Assembly (NCBI GenBank): GCA_050084985.1
Contig: JBITNC010000001.1
Coordinates: 150,784,001 to 150,848,000 of the forward strand
DNA from: Nageia nagi
Taxonomy: Eukaryota > Pinophyta
Reading direction: 5' to 3'
DNA length: 64,000 nt
Under the pieces are notes generated by a model. The model had not been told where the DNA came from and ran no database searches. It worked only from the letters and a program-made list of their open reading frames with translations. Position numbers and translations under genes: made by a program. Each line of letters begins with the position of its first letter. Position 1 is the first letter of the stretch. This document shows positions 1-12,480 of the stretch, one piece after another.

Positions 1-961
1 AGAAGAAAGAAGAGAGAGAGTAAGAGAGAGTTCTCCTCCATAGAGATACAAGTGGAGATGAGAACATTTACATATTTGAGAATCTTTTTGAGAACTAGTA
101 TGAGACTCACTACATTACCATTTGACAAAATGGTTTACAATACAATCATTAACCATAACTGGTTTCACTGTACATAGTAGTCGATCAACTTTAAGCTGAC
201 ATGTGAGTCTCCATGAGCTTGCTTTCACAAGGTGAGTAACCTGCATTTCTGAAGAAGATCCTGCATGCTACAAGCAACTCATGAACAAAATTAGTTAGAT
301 GCATCATATATTCAAATAAAAGAATCAAATAATGTGATCTTATAAATAACTAATTAATGGTGCACTATAAGTCATCACGGAGATGCCAAGCCATCACTCA
401 TAGTCACCTGTTGTATATAGACATGTGTTGATTATTAATAGAGCATAAAAATTATGCAACGAGTTTCTCACGTAGAGCAAACTCACCACGGAGGTATTGA
501 ATGTACAACAAGTTCATCACACAGAGTGAACTTACCACGGAGGTATATTAACTATATGCTCAAAAATTGTACAACGAGTTTCTTATGCAGAGCAAACTCA
601 CCACGGAGGTATAAAGCATAAAAAATTGTACAATGAGTTTCTCACGTAGAGCAAACTCACCATGGAGGTATAGAATGTACAACAAGTTCATCATGCAGAG
701 TGAACTTACCATGGAGGTATATTAATTATATGCTCAAAAAATTGTACAATGAGTTTCTCATGTAGAGCAAACTCACCACGGAGGTATAAAATGTACAACA
801 AGTTTGTCACGCAGAGCAAACTTACCACGGAGGTATAAAATAATCAACACTCTATAACAACAATTGTACAACAAGTTTTTCACGTAGATCAAACTTACCA
901 TGGAGGTATAGAATGTACAATCAAAAATGCCTCTTAGAGGTGAAGTTGTTATCACTAACAA
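1..961 (-). repeat. Left (3') LTR of the Copia element, partial
   Basis: On the minus strand this begins TGTTAGTGATAAC directly after the polypurine tract, as a 3' LTR should. It contains eight tandem repeats in the U3 position (see 454-914), then a TATA-like CTATATAC at 413-420, and runs to the window edge through a GA-rich segment (1-30). Its far end and its target-site duplication lie outside the window. The LTR identity rests on position and start motif only, because no second copy is visible here. Confidence 0.5.
454..914 (-). repeat. Eight tandem repeats in LTR U3, alternating unit lengths
   Basis: Units start at 454, 503, 569, 628, 677, 744, 793 and 866, with a truncated ninth at 915. 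Each contains a GTACAACRAGTTTNTCACG-like block followed by GAGCAAACTCACCACGGAGG and a variable AT-rich tail. Spacings are 49, 66, 59, 49, 67, 49, 73 and 49 bases, so 49-base units alternate with 59-73-base units. This suggests amplification as pairs. Repeated U3 boxes act as enhancers in some plant Copia elements (Tnt1 type); that role here is inference. Confidence 0.85.
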
Positions 962-970
962 AAGTTCAAA

Positions 971-990
971 CTTCACTCCCCCTTGAGGGC
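971..990 (-). other. Polypurine tract, Copia element
   Basis: On the minus strand this is a purine-rich run with GGGGGAGTGAAG, lying between the RNase H stop and the presumed LTR start at 961. That is the position and composition expected for the plus-strand DNA primer. Confidence 0.65.
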
Positions 991-1028
991 AACTTCACCA
1001 ACCCGAGAGAATCCCTAAGCTTGCTGAA

Positions 1029-2423
1029 CTAATCTTCAAGAAGGGGCTTGGTGAATAAATCAGCAGAGTTTTCAGTAGATGGACAATACTCCAAGTATAT
1101 GATGTCATCTAGAACCTTCTCCCTGATAAAATGGGCTTGGATTTCCACATGTTTAGTTCTCTGATGGAACACAGGATTCTTAGCCAAAGAGATAGCCGAT
1201 TGATTATCTGAAGAAATAAGAGATGGGCCATTTTGCTTATACCCAATTTCATTCAGAAGATGCCTCAGCCAAATATCTTCTTGGGTGGCAACAAACATGG
1301 CTCGATATTTGGCTTTGGTGGTAGAAAGAGTCACAGTAGGTTACTTCTTGGAAGCCCAAGAGATAGCACCTGAACCAATGCTGAACACATATGTAGAGGT
1401 TGATTTTCCGTCATCTCTATCTCCCCCATAATCAGAATCTGAGAACCTTGAGAGAATAATTGAGAGCACTTTGGAATACTTAAGAGCAAGATCCTTTATC
1501 CCTACCACATATCTCAAGATTTGCTTCACAGCATTGAGGTGTTCAACATATGGTTTTTGCATGAATCGTGCCATCAAATTCACTGCAAAGGCAATATCAG
1601 GTCGAGAGATAGTCAAATACAGAAGACTACCAATCAATTACCTATAAGTTGTAGCATCAACCAACTGAGAATCTGAGCTCAATGATACAACGATTTTAGG
1701 AGAAACAGGTATTGCAGCATATCTACACTCCTCCATTCCAAACTTTTGAAAGATGTCTGATATATACTTAGATTGACTAAGATAAGTACAATCTTTGTGT
1801 TGGTATACTTGCATTCCAAGATAGTAATGCAATAGATCTAGATCAGTCATTTCAAATGTTGCCTTCAGTTTGGATATGCACTCTTGGATGATTTCAATAT
1901 TGTTGCCTACTATGAGAAGATCATCCACATAAAGGAGAATTAAGACCACATCTTTTCCTTGATTGAGTACATAGAGATCTAAGTCAGAAAAGCACTTGGA
2001 AAAACCAATATCTGTAAAGAATCCTGAAATTTTCTTATACCATGCTCTAGGTGCTTATTTAAGTCCATACAAAGACTTCTTTAGCTTGCACACAAGAGAC
2101 TCTTTTCCTTCTGGAATAAATCCTTCTGGTTGATTCATGTAGATTTCTACATCCAAGTCACCATTGAGAAATGCACTCTTGACATCAAGTTGGAACACTT
2201 TCCAACCTTGAGCTGCAGAAAGAGCAAGAATTATCCTGATAGTAGGCATCTTGGCCACAGGAGCAAAGGTTTCCTCATAATCAATACCATATTTTTGAGC
2301 GAATCCTTTGGCCACTAGCCTTGCTTTGTATTTTTCAACTTCTCCATCAGAATTGTACTTGACCTTGTATATCCATTTATTTCCAATCACATTTTTCTCA
2401 TGGGATAAGGAACCAAATCCCAA
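1029..2423 (-). pseudogene. Copia reverse transcriptase and RNase H, three in-frame stops
   Basis: Copies element RNA into DNA and removes the RNA template. Four open blocks share one frame and are separated only by stop codons near 2055, 1638 and 1341. The RT begins with a NKWIYKVK-type block, then RLVAKGFAQ, ETFAPVAK, LDVKSAFLNG and the catalytic LLYVDDLLI box. It then runs into the LIGSLLYLTISRPDI connection and RNase H. At least one stop replaces the Gln of SLYGLKQAPRAW. The RNase H acidic residue expected in TEAEYRA is Lys (TKAKYRA), so the active site is lost as well. Changes fit C-to-T or G-to-A decay. A frameshift separates this block from integrase upstream. Confidence 0.9.
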
Positions 2424-2623
2424 GTTTCATTTTTCATGAGTGCCTCATACTCAACTTTCATAGCTTCCATCCAACACTCTTGCTTGGAAGCTTCTTTGAA
2501 TGTTGATGGCTCATTCATATTATCAATTTTGGCAAATAAGGATTTATTCAAGGTCATACTTCTTGTAATTCTCTAAGCTGGAGAATTTTGCTCTTGTGGT
2601 GACTTCCCTACATGATCATCCAA

Positions 2624-3784
2624 CTAGTTAGGTGCAGGCGTAGAATCATCCGAATCAGACACCTCAGCATGAGAAGTTGTATCCTTAGGAAGTTCATTGA
2701 ACTTGACATTCCTAGAAATAAAGACTGTTTTATGGGATGAGGAGTAGAGCCTATAACCTCTATGCTGATTATCATACCCCACAAAGATGCATTTTTCTGA
2801 TCTTTTATCTAGCTTCTTTCTTTTCTCTGAGGTAATGAAGGTAAATGCATCACAACCAAAGACCCTGAAGTGTGAGATGTTAGGTTTCTTTCCTATCCAT
2901 GCTTCATATGGAGTTTTTCCTTCAACTGCTTTAGTAGGACACCTATTTAGGGTGTGAATAGCAGTGTGAATAGCTTCTCCCCATAAGAAACTAGGAAGGT
3001 TACCCAACATGCATCTTGCCATTTCCATAATGGTGCGATTCTTCCTTTCAGCAACTCCATTTTGCTGAGGGGTGTAAGGGATTATGAATTGTCGCTTGAT
3101 CCCATGTTTAATACAATAGTCATTAAACTCATTGCTATTATACTCACCCCCATTATCAGATCTCAGCATTTTGATCTTGAAATCAGTTTGATTTTCAACA
3201 AGTGCCTTGAAGTCTTTAAACCGGTCAAAAGTTTGATCCTTGTGCTCAAGTAGATAACCAAATGTCATCCTACTGAAGTCATCAATGAAGATGAGAACAT
3301 AAGAAGCTCCCCCTAGAGACTTAGTCTGAAATGGACCCATCAAATCTGAATGCACAAGCTGAAGAGGACGAGTAGCCCGAGTTGCCTTATCCTTTTCAAA
3401 CTTTTGCCTATTCATCTTTCCTAGAATGCACCTTTCACAAAGACCAATTGTGGGTGAAATATTAGGTAAACCTTCCATAAGTTCTTGATTTTTCATATCT
3501 TGAATACTCTTATGGTTAAGGTTCCCTAATCGTTGATGCCAAAGATTACCTTTTGAACACACATTTGCAGCAAGACAAATCTTTGAAGGTACTTAATCCA
3601 CAATATAAAGGTCATTCTTTACTGATCCTTTCATCAAAGTGGCAAGTCCTTTCTTAACACACCAGGAGTGTGAGGTAAACTCAAATGAGCATCCTTTCCT
3701 TGTAATCTGAATTATGGAGATAAGATTCATCCTTAATTTAGGCACATAAAAGACATTATCAAGAGCCTTTCCATGAATCTTCAC
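2624..3784 (-). pseudogene. Copia integrase with GAG-pre-integrase domain
   Basis: Integrates the cDNA into host DNA. The block continues in frame from gag-protease, with stop codons near 3593 and 3785. The zinc-binding HHCC module is visible (HQRLGNLNH, then CERCILGK). The catalytic core retains all three acidic positions in their usual contexts: HSDLMGP, RSDNGGEY and NGVAERKNRT. The downstream HFRVFGCDAF and KCIFVGYD motifs are typical of the Copia integrase C-terminus. The last residues are acidic and Ser/Thr-rich, leading to the RT linker. It is the best preserved part of the polyprotein, but it cannot be made as part of an intact polyprotein. Confidence 0.9.
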
Positions 3785-3796
3785 ATTCCCTATTCC

Positions 3797-4852
3797 TTAA
3801 ACATCAAGGACTGTATTATCACCTATCACAACTGTATCCTTGTTGTACTTATGAAAATTTTCAAACTTATCCTTTTCATAACACATGTGATTAGTGCATC
3901 CTGAATCAACAATCCAATCATTTGAAATAGTTTGAGTCATTGAGTAGTAGGCAACAGTAGCAGCATGCTTGTTCTTCTTTTTATTATTGAAATTTCTCAC
4001 ATTTGCATTTCCCTTACCTTTTTGAGCAAATTTCTTTTTGTGGCAATCATACTCTTTGTGCCCAAAGATGCCACAAAAGTTACAATTTCCATCAAACTTT
4101 TTCTGCAATGTTGGTTTGCTTGATCCAGCTTTGTCATTCCTTTGCTTGAAGTTATCGTGCTTCCTGATGGTAGATGAGGATTTGTTATCTTTGAATTTAT
4201 AATGTTTGAACATCTTCTTGAAAGGAGTTTTGGTTGCTCCTAGAGCAATGCTATTATCCTTTGGAGAAATATTCAACATTTTCTTGTTCAAAGTTTCCTC
4301 ATGCTTTAGAAGGAGTCTAGAAAGGTTATCAAGAGAGATAACATCTTCATCATCGAGCCTAGTCTCCATAACTATGACAAAGTTACTGAACTTTGTAGAG
4401 AGGCTTTGAAGAATGATGAAGACCATGAACTCATCATTGATCCAATTGCACCCACAGCCAACCAGTTGTGTCCTAAGGTCAATGATTTTGTTCAAGTAGA
4501 TTGAGGCACTTTCATCTTCACCTTGATGATATTGCAACAACTTTTGTAGAATGGTGAACCTTCTTGAAAATTTGGACCCAAGGTAAATTTTCTTTAGTCT
4601 ATCCCAAGCTTCTTTTGCTGATGTCGAGGAAAAGATCATGAGAAGGATGTCATCTGAAACTGCATGATAGATCATAGAAGTTGCTAACTCATTCTTTGAG
4701 TTGTAGATTTCAAGGGCCTTCTCATGAGCGACTAGATCTTCATTTACTATCTATCATAGCTTCTTTGCCTGTAACTCAGCTCTCATACGAGGTTCCCATA
4801 TGCCGAAGTTGGAACCGTCGAGTATGTGCTTGGGTATGAAGGTTTCAACCAT
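3797..4852 (-). pseudogene. Copia gag and start of protease
   Basis: Gag forms the virus-like particle. An ATG at 4850-4852 begins MVETFIPK and runs in frame into the longer open block from 4675 after two adjacent stops near 4750. The UBN2-type gag region has the usual AKEAWDRLKKIY and LRTQL motifs. A CCHC zinc knuckle (CNFCGIFGHKEYDC) lies near 4040-4090. The protease follows with WIVDSGCTNHMC, retaining the catalytic DSG. The start at 4852 is chosen because homologous gags begin just before the NFGIW-type motif seen here. Confidence 0.88.
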
Positions 4853-7800
4853 TATCTGTATAAAAATAAATATGCAATAAGAATGCAAATTTTTACAAGT
4901 TCCCATCTATACAAATCAAACATAAGTAAACATGTCCCATATGTGCAAACCACGATCCGTAGAGGAATAAAGTTGGGGTTGTTTTCTTGTATAGAATTAG
5001 GCCTTCACTTGGATGCCCGCAAGGTGGAGCCTAGGTACTACCAGTCCTCAACCAGTTCACCTTGGTCAGTAATATACTCTCACAAGGAGAAGTACTAACT
5101 ATTTTCCAAGGATCCAACGTATCTTGGACTGGCCATTTTAATTATCTTGATTAAGGTTTTCAGTTTTCCTCCTAGGTTATCAAGATAATCCCTGAATGGA
5201 CGTGCAAACATGTGGTATCACTACACACATGCCTGTCCACCTAATAGAGTTATGTCCAATCCAACAGAGGTCTTAGGGGCAATTAAGATGGACTTACCAC
5301 CACTCGGGTCTTCAGACTAAAAGGGCTCCAGTCTGCCCTGTCCTCACCTTGTGGCTCCCCAAACAAGTCATGTTGTGGAAGAATACGTGCGGGTGTGTTC
5401 ATTTTAGGGGTTACTTTCAATATTTGCATTTTGCAAGTATAAAGCAAATTGTGCAAAAATATAAAGTAAAGTAAAATTGCATCATCCACACGAGCTTGAA
5501 AAACCTTAAAAAGTCCAATGGGTTTTGTACTAACCCCTAAAGGAATTTTTACATTTTGTATATTTTGCCTAATTTATTCAAGCACTTAATGAATTAAAAA
5601 AAAAAGGAACTAAGTCCTACTTAGCATTTAATTCATAACATGCATTATTCCATGACTTAAAAAATTGAAGTAATAATCATGCATCATGCATTATTTAACT
5701 TAAAATTTTAAGTCCTAAGCATGTTTTATTCTTCAAACAAGATAAAGATACATGCATCATAAGTCTAGCATGCAATATCTAGATAAGGTTTACAAGATAA
5801 AGAGACATGCATCACAAGTCTAGCATGCAAGATCTAGATAAAATTTAAGTAAAAAATTATACCAATTCCCCCTTTTTTACTTAAAGTTTTATCCCTAAAA
5901 CAAACTTGTATGCTAAGACTTGTCTTATAAGTATGCATTTTAAGTAAAAAAAATTCCTTTATTTACTTAAAAAAATAGCATACTTAGACTAAATTACTAT
6001 GCTTGGAGAGAAAAAAATGCTAAGAGGTTAGCATTCTAGAAATTGCATGTGCACCTTAGTAAATTAAACATGCAATATTAAAAATATTCTAAGCATTTTT
6101 TTAAATAAGCTAAGTTTTAACTTAAAATAAGTTAAAAATATTCACCACTTCATGCATTAAATGGAAAAAGAAGGAGACCCATACCCCTACTTCATGCACT
6201 TTAATGCTTCTCCTACCTCAAGCATTCAAAAAAAAATACTCCTAAATCAAAAAACAATTAAATGCTTTATAGTTAAAAAATATGACCCCCCCTTTTTTCT
6301 TCTACCAAGAAAAGCATACGTTGCTTTTTGGGAGTAGTCATTTTGCAAGTGGTCAACAAGAACTTAATGCTTCTAAGTGCATTAAAGAAAACTTGCAAAG
6401 AGTTGGCAGCCATTAACCTTGACCGTGGGAAGGAGGAGGACCTTCATGGAGGCACTATAGGACAACCTATGGAGGTGATGGTGGCCATGCTTAGAAGAGT
6501 AGATGGTGAAGGAGGAAGAGGAGGAAGAGGAGGCTTGCGTAGGAGGAGAGGGAGGAGAGTGTAGAACTATAGAGCAAAGAGAGGTGCAGGGCGAGTCAGT
6601 AGTGTGGGGAGAGGAGATCACCATGCTACATGCACGTGAGGGAGACGTGGAGGTGCATAGAGTGAGGGCTGGTGAGAAAGGAGGCTATGGGAGAAACCAC
6701 TGCCACTATGTAGAGTGACTTGGAGTGCAGGCAGGCTACGATCTGGAGGCCGTCGGTTGAGAGGAGGCAGTCACTTGTTTAATGTTTCTCCTTTTTTTGT
6801 GTATATCCTTGCATGCATGCAATCCAAGAAATCGTATCTTCTAGCACTCCTACAATAATGCATGCTGAGCGACTTCAGAGCTTTGACTTTACATCTTGCA
6901 GTTACATCTGATCTCCAATCTTCGAGCCCTCTTCTTAAGCTTTCATGGAAGCATGTATTGATAAAACAAAGCCTATGAAATTTATCTAGTTTAGCCTCAA
7001 CCATTAGAACCTCCAGGCTCTTCATAAAGATTCCATTTCGAGTCTATCCTCTGATCATTATGTATATCATCAAGGTGTTTTGAGAGATAATGCATGGTTT
7101 GCTCAACGTATCTATTTTCTAAATACCTAGAATCACTACGACATGATACTACATCTCGATGAGGAATTCTATGAGATAAATCGTAGTCTTTTCAACATGT
7201 ATGGTCTCCTATAGTCACAACAGTACAAGAGACTGCATCAAATCAAAATATTTGGAAACAAAACATGAGCCCTTGCAATGTATCTTGTTTATACACATAT
7301 CGTGTAATCATTGTAGTGTAAGAGAACACAACTCGTCGAGGCATTTTGTGAAACATTTTACAAACCCTATTTTATTTGTCCCCCCCCCAAAAAAAAAAAA
7401 ATTATAATTTTTGAAAAATATATTGTAAATATTTCAAAAAACTTGTAAAGTCTTCCACTTTTTTTTTATTTCAACAAAAAAATGAGAGAGGGAAAATATC
7501 CCCATATTTGCTTTAAATTTTAAACAATTGCCTCTAGAAATTATTTCTCTCTATTTGCATTAAAATTTTGCAAAAAATAAGACAATTTAGAGAAGAAATA
7601 AAGTATTATGTAACTATTACACCTTGGCAATGCTTGTAATAGAGTTATTGATCAATACTACTAACAAACAAAATGTTAGTAAAAAATATTTGCATCACAT
7701 AGTATTTTTTTAAAAGGTATATCATGTATTAAGCATTTTGTAAAAAAAATGCTACTAACATAAGAGGTTAGCAAAAAAAAATTGCTTGCATTGCCAATTT

Positions 7801-7997
7801 TGATCATATTTTGCAAAAAAATAAGCTCCAATATCTCACAAAATATGTTAGTATCTAATGCAATAATTCATAAGATAACCAAATGAGGAGGAAATTTATA
7901 CCTTCTCTTAAAATTTACCTCACCAATGGAGTGTAAGATGAGGAATGAAGAAGGATGAAGAACCTCCAAAATGTAGAAGAAGAGCTTCCACACCAAG
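4853..7997 (-). other. Long non-coding leader between PBS and gag
   Basis: About 3.1 kb separates the primer-binding site from the gag start, far more than usual for a Copia leader. No coding region or domain is recognisable. It contains AT-rich sequence with near-duplicate phrases at 5745-5780 and 5800-5840 (ATACATGCATCATAAGTCTAGCATGCAA-like), a purine-rich block at 6505-6559, and homopolymer runs near 7380-7400. It could be a genuine long leader, an insertion, or a join between two elements. Confidence 0.45.
6505..6559 (+). repeat. Purine-rich GGA/AGG imperfect microsatellite
   Basis: A run of GGAGGAAGAGGAGG-type triplets, almost all purine on the plus strand. Open frames across it are Arg/Gly-rich or Ser-rich and look like artefacts of composition. 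No functional assignment. Confidence 0.7.
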
Positions 7998-8009
7998 CTC
8001 TAGATACCA
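7998..8009 (-). other. Primer-binding site, initiator tRNA-Met type
   Basis: The minus strand reads TGGTATCTAGAG two bases after the LTR end. It resembles TGGTATCAGAGC, the complement of the 3' end of plant initiator tRNA-Met. This fixes the element's orientation and the LTR boundary at 8012. Confidence 0.75.
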
Positions 8010-8011
8010 AT

Positions 8012-8480
8012 TGAGAGAATTAGCACTACACTAATCCTCAAGGTCCAAGACTAGGAAGCTCAATCACAAAACATTCACACAAGATAACATAAGTGTAATG
8101 TGGTTCCTCCCTCCTTGGGAGTACATCCACAACTAGTATCTCAATTCTCAAGTATGCCCCTCTTACAACTATTCTCTTCCTCTCTCCTACACAAACTAGT
8201 AGAGTAATCTTATTTCAAAACTTAGATATGTTACAAGAGGAGAGGCCCTCTATTTATAGCTTGAGAGCACCTCCCTAACCTCCCTTTAACCCAAGGGTAA
8301 GGTTAGGGTTACAATAAATGTGTGACCTAACTTTAACCTACCAACTAACCCCATGGTTAGGTCAAAGTCCACACATAATAAAGAATTCAATTAATCCCTT
8401 AAGGTATCTACATATCCTTTAAGTGATTAATTGAACTTACAAGGAGTTTAGTTCACAATATTTCATTACAAATTCTAACA
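8012..8480 (-). repeat. Right (5') LTR of a Copia-type element
   Basis: 469 bp bounded by TG/CA, with terminal inverted repeats (TGAGAGAATT at the left end, AATTCTAACA at the right). It directly abuts the primer-binding site. On the minus strand it carries a TATA box at 8251-8258. It does not resemble the LTR at 1-961 beyond the first six bases. Confidence 0.75.
8251..8258 (-). promoter_or_regulatory. LTR TATA box
   Basis: The minus strand reads TATAAATAGAGGG in the middle of the LTR, a canonical plant TATA context. Transcription would start roughly 30 bases further toward the coding region. Confidence 0.6.
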
Positions 8481-11400
8481 TGATCTTTATTTAAACAAAT
8501 GTTGATTATGTGATATGTAGAATGCCTCAAAGCATCTTTTTCTTGGTTGGCTAGGTTGATCGACTCTAGAATAATATGTTCAAGTGATTATGTAATCAGG
8601 TCCAGACTATTGGTTTCTATTGTTTAGGAGGGCTCTAGAGTCTTGTTTTCATGTGGTATCAAGAATATGGTAAACACATGTATTTTGATCAATGAATGAA
8701 TGGTTCAATATCTATTATTGATTGGAGACCTATTTAGCATGAATCTAACTGAAGATCTACTCTTGATCCAAATTTGGTTACATCTATTAGATTGGGATGG
8801 TGATGATTGACACTTGCACAACTTATGATTTAATAGTTTCCCTCTAAACTACGAAATGTGGGATGCAATCAAGTTTGTCTATTTGGGAATAAGGACATGG
8901 TATCACTCCATTATATCCTCACTATTTTTAGTAATTATAGATTTAGTTTATTTAGCTTATTTCTCATACTATTTTGTAAGCAAATAAAACTTATATGTCT
9001 ATAGTAGGAACCCAATAATAAAACTATTGTAGAATTCGTAATAGGTTAGAATAATCTATTACCAAGAGTTTGGTTAAAAGGAGCCTCTCTCATATCATGA
9101 TCCTTGTCATCCTTGGAATAGGATGATCATTTTACTTATCTAAGTTATGAATTCCAACTTCCTTAAATAGTTTTTTCCACATTCGATTATTCTGATCCTA
9201 TTTTTTATATGACTTGGCTTCCTCCTCAATGAGACCTTTATCCAAAAGTTGTTCATTAAAAAAGTGTTACTTCAAAGGTGGTCCTTGATTCATAAATGAG
9301 CTTTCATCATTTACTCCCTTGTGAATGTTATGAATCCTAAAGGTCTTGGGCTTAAATGTCACACACTACTTCCATCCAAAATTAGATCAAGTAGTTTGAA
9401 CTCCTTTGACTATCTCCTCTTTGGATTTCTTTCTTCTAATTTCAAGGGAGGGGGTTTCCCACCTTTTTGAGATGAATTGAACTTATTTTCCTTATGGTGG
9501 GTTTGATTGGTTTGAACAACCAGACTTATTATTTTTTTTCTTGAATACATTTCCTCTCTATACAATGAATTCCTCTAAGCTAGTTCCTAATGCCCTATTA
9601 TTTAAAGGGAGGGGGTTTTCTCCCCTTTTTGATGTGCATTAATCATGACTTTTTATGTTGGGTTGGTTAGTTTGAACATTCATAATCATTCTCCTACATG
9701 TATTTCATCTCAATCTAATGGATTCCTCTAAGTTGGTTCATGAGGACTTCTATCCCACTAAGTTTCTAACACTACTTCTCTCTCTTATGATTCTGAAGAC
9801 ATGGGTTCCTTTTCCTTAAAGGACTCTTCATAGGATAAAGGAGGAAAGAGTTGTTGAATAGTTGAACCCAACATCTAAGATATAAGTAGAGAAAAGTCTT
9901 GAAGATTCATTCTCAAAGGATCTACCAAATCAAAGCTTACCAAGTCATCACACCAGAGTCTTCTTCCAAGTTCCTTGGAATACAAGTTTTGCCTTTTCTA
10001 ACTATCACGTAAGGGACTTCACAACAAGAAAGATTGGTTTCCTGACTCAAATTTGGAATAAAGGTATCCTTTGTGGGAACATATTATATTTCTTCTTTAT
10101 GTAGGTAAAAGTTATGTGACCCATAACTTCATAGAGAAAATAATAACTATCAAATATGAGGGTGATGGAGTTAGGATAATCTTCCTCAAGGTCTATAAAA
10201 ACTAACTCTTGTTGTAATCAAATGATTTTTCATCCTTGTGGCATTATCTAACCCTAAAACAGTACCCATTACCCTTGCAATACTTAGTAAAATAGGTTCA
10301 TTCCAAAACTAGATGGCATTATCAAAAAGGGAGCTAGGTTTATTTTTGGATAAGGATAAAAATCCAACATGCAATTCCTAAGAAATAAACCTTTCTTACC
10401 AAAGAACTAGGAACCCTTTGAAAGGATTCTTCTTGTATCCTCCTCTATGTTTAAACTTAAGAGAAAAAAATCCCTAGGGATGGTCAAAATGTATAGGCTT
10501 CTAAAAGATATCCATTTGTGTATTGCCCATCTCCTCAAATTATCAAGGTCGACCCCTAAGGGGGTTTGTTCCTGAACCATCTTTCCCATTTGTAATTATT
10601 CATGAGATTCCACTATGTTCTCTTTCCACAAAGTTTTGTTCAAAACCATGAGCTCCCTTAATAGATCCACTTTTTTATTACAGTCCCTTGGGTCCACAAG
10701 ACGACCCCAAATGAGCTCAAGTGCCTACTCCTAAGTTAGGGGATGGGGATCTTAGTGATAGAAACTTACTTGTAATTAACTCAAGCCTTATCACCTCCAA
10801 GAATATGCACTCGCTCCTCCTCTTGCTCTCCATTATGGATCAAACTCTAATCACCCGTAGACATTATTATCAAATTTTAATTATAATTATAATTATTATC
10901 TTACTCCATTTTAATTTAGTATAATCCTCGATCTCTCATGTACCATTTTCTATTATCTCATTTAATATTGATACTTTCTTATAGCCTTTAAAATTTGGAT
11001 ACTTCTTCCTTTGTGCTCATGTGTTTCATAGAGTATAATTATATTTTCTTGTTCTACTAAGTATCTTACCTAAGCTCTCTTCTCCATAGACAACCTCTAA
11101 AGTCCAACATACTATATATGAATATTTTCAAAAATATTACCTATTTATTTTGAATTATTTATTACATCATGTTAACCTTTTCATTTTCAATTATGTTTAT
11201 TTATTTTTATTAATTATTGGATGTACTTCATCATCCAGGAAGAACTTTGATCCTTGTAATAGCCTTTTATTTGCTAACATATAACTTTAATCTTATAGGT
11301 TAATCATTATAATTTAAATTGTTCTATATCTCCCGTCTATATGTATTTTCAATGGTATGCTTACTTTATATATCTATCCTTTGTTGAATATATCTTAAAG

Positions 11401-12467
11401 AAAATATTTTAATAAGTTGTGTGTATCTTCATTTCTCTATAGTCTTCTATTCCTTTGACAATAATGTTTGTTTCCCTATCATATCCCACTATTTCATTTA
11501 TCATTATATTTTAATCAAATTATTTTCTTTGTTTGATCATTCTTTCACCATTTATGTTTTTACTTCTAGTTAACTTCACAAGTTATTTGTATTTTTTTTT
11601 CAAAGTTTAGAATTTTGCACATTGCTTTGATTTAATGCATCATTATGATGTTTTTTACTATGCTAAATTTTAGGCTTGGCTTGTTGCTAGCAACTTGCAA
11701 CTTCATCACCTTTTACTTTAATTTTTTATCTTCTTTCTAGCTTTTTTTTTTGTCAATTCAACTTATAGGAGTTTTTGGTTTTTTAAGTGTATTTTTCGTC
11801 CATATCATTTACTTTTCTTTTGAGATTCATTAGTTCTTTAATGTGAAGCTTTGTTAACAAAGCAAAAAAAAGAAGTAAAATTGCTGTTCAATTATATATT
11901 TTCAAATTTTTACCTTTTTTTCATTTGTTTAGAATATATCATTCTAATCCTTTACATTAGCAATTTCTACATTTGGTATTGAGGTCCTTCTCCTTATGCT
12001 TACCTTTGCTTAATTATATATTGTAAAAATCATCAATTCTTTTGTGTGTTTCGTTCTTGAATAGTCTACATTTGATAATTCAATTGTATTCTTTTACATT
12101 GACATACATATTAACTTATATCTACTTTGATGCACATATTGTACTCAAATCCTATCATTTGGAGGGTGCCATGATTTTAAAAAAGTAATGATTGCACAAT
12201 TGAGTAATATTTTATCCACAAACCTACTTCTAAAGTATATTATTAAACAATAAAATACATTATGATTCAAATTCTTGCTATTCATATTGTTTATGCTCAT
12301 TAATATTATCGAGGTTTAATTATGAAGATAATGCCTCCATTGAAATTTTAAAACTCTTAATCTCTTTTCTAAATGTTTTGTATATATTTTTGTTTTTAGG
12401 TTTACTTTGTTTATTATAAGAAAGAAAGAGAGAGAGAAAAAAAAAAAAACAAAGTTATTTAAGTGAA
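8481..12467. other. Gene-free AT-rich stretch
   Basis: No gene, LTR pair or conserved domain is visible. Around 10105-10140 the plus strand can be read as a weak VTHNFIEKI-like retropepsin remnant, suggesting very old Gypsy sequence. 10930-12000 is strongly T-rich on the plus strand. A tandem duplication at 9444-9750 is listed separately. Confidence 0.5.
9444..9750 (+). repeat. Diverged tandem duplication, about 160-bp unit
   Basis: Unit 1 starts at 9444 and unit 2 near 9604. Both open with AAGGGAGGGGGTTT, continue with a TTGGTTTGAAC-like block, and end with a block reading GATTCCTCTAAG or AATTCCTCTAAG. Local duplication within the decayed region; no function suggested. Confidence 0.65.
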
Positions 12468-12480
12468 ATACATAAATTAT

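Larger units (their letters stand above)
1..8480 (-). mobile_element. Ty1/Copia LTR retrotransposon, decayed, left end off window
   Basis: Reading right to left on the minus strand the order is LTR (8012-8480), primer-binding site, a 3.1 kb leader, gag, protease, integrase, reverse transcriptase, RNase H, polypurine tract, and a second LTR (from about 961 leftward). Integrase preceding RT is the Copia order. The two LTRs share only the TGTTAG start and I could not align the rest, so the right LTR and the coding block may come from different insertions. The coding region has several stop codons and at least one frameshift, so the element is dead. Confidence 0.8.

Noticed and set aside
454-930. 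Possible CRISPR array
   Set aside because: The repeats are long, imperfect and adjoining, with no unique spacers, and sit in a retrotransposon LTR of a plant genome.
6328-6718. Gly/Arg-rich and Ser-rich frames near 6500
   Set aside because: They are produced by a purine-rich simple sequence; both strands are open for the same reason.
10407-10924. Short frames on both strands around 10.4-10.9 kb
   Set aside because: No homology, no conserved neighbour, and chance-length frames in AT-rich sequence.
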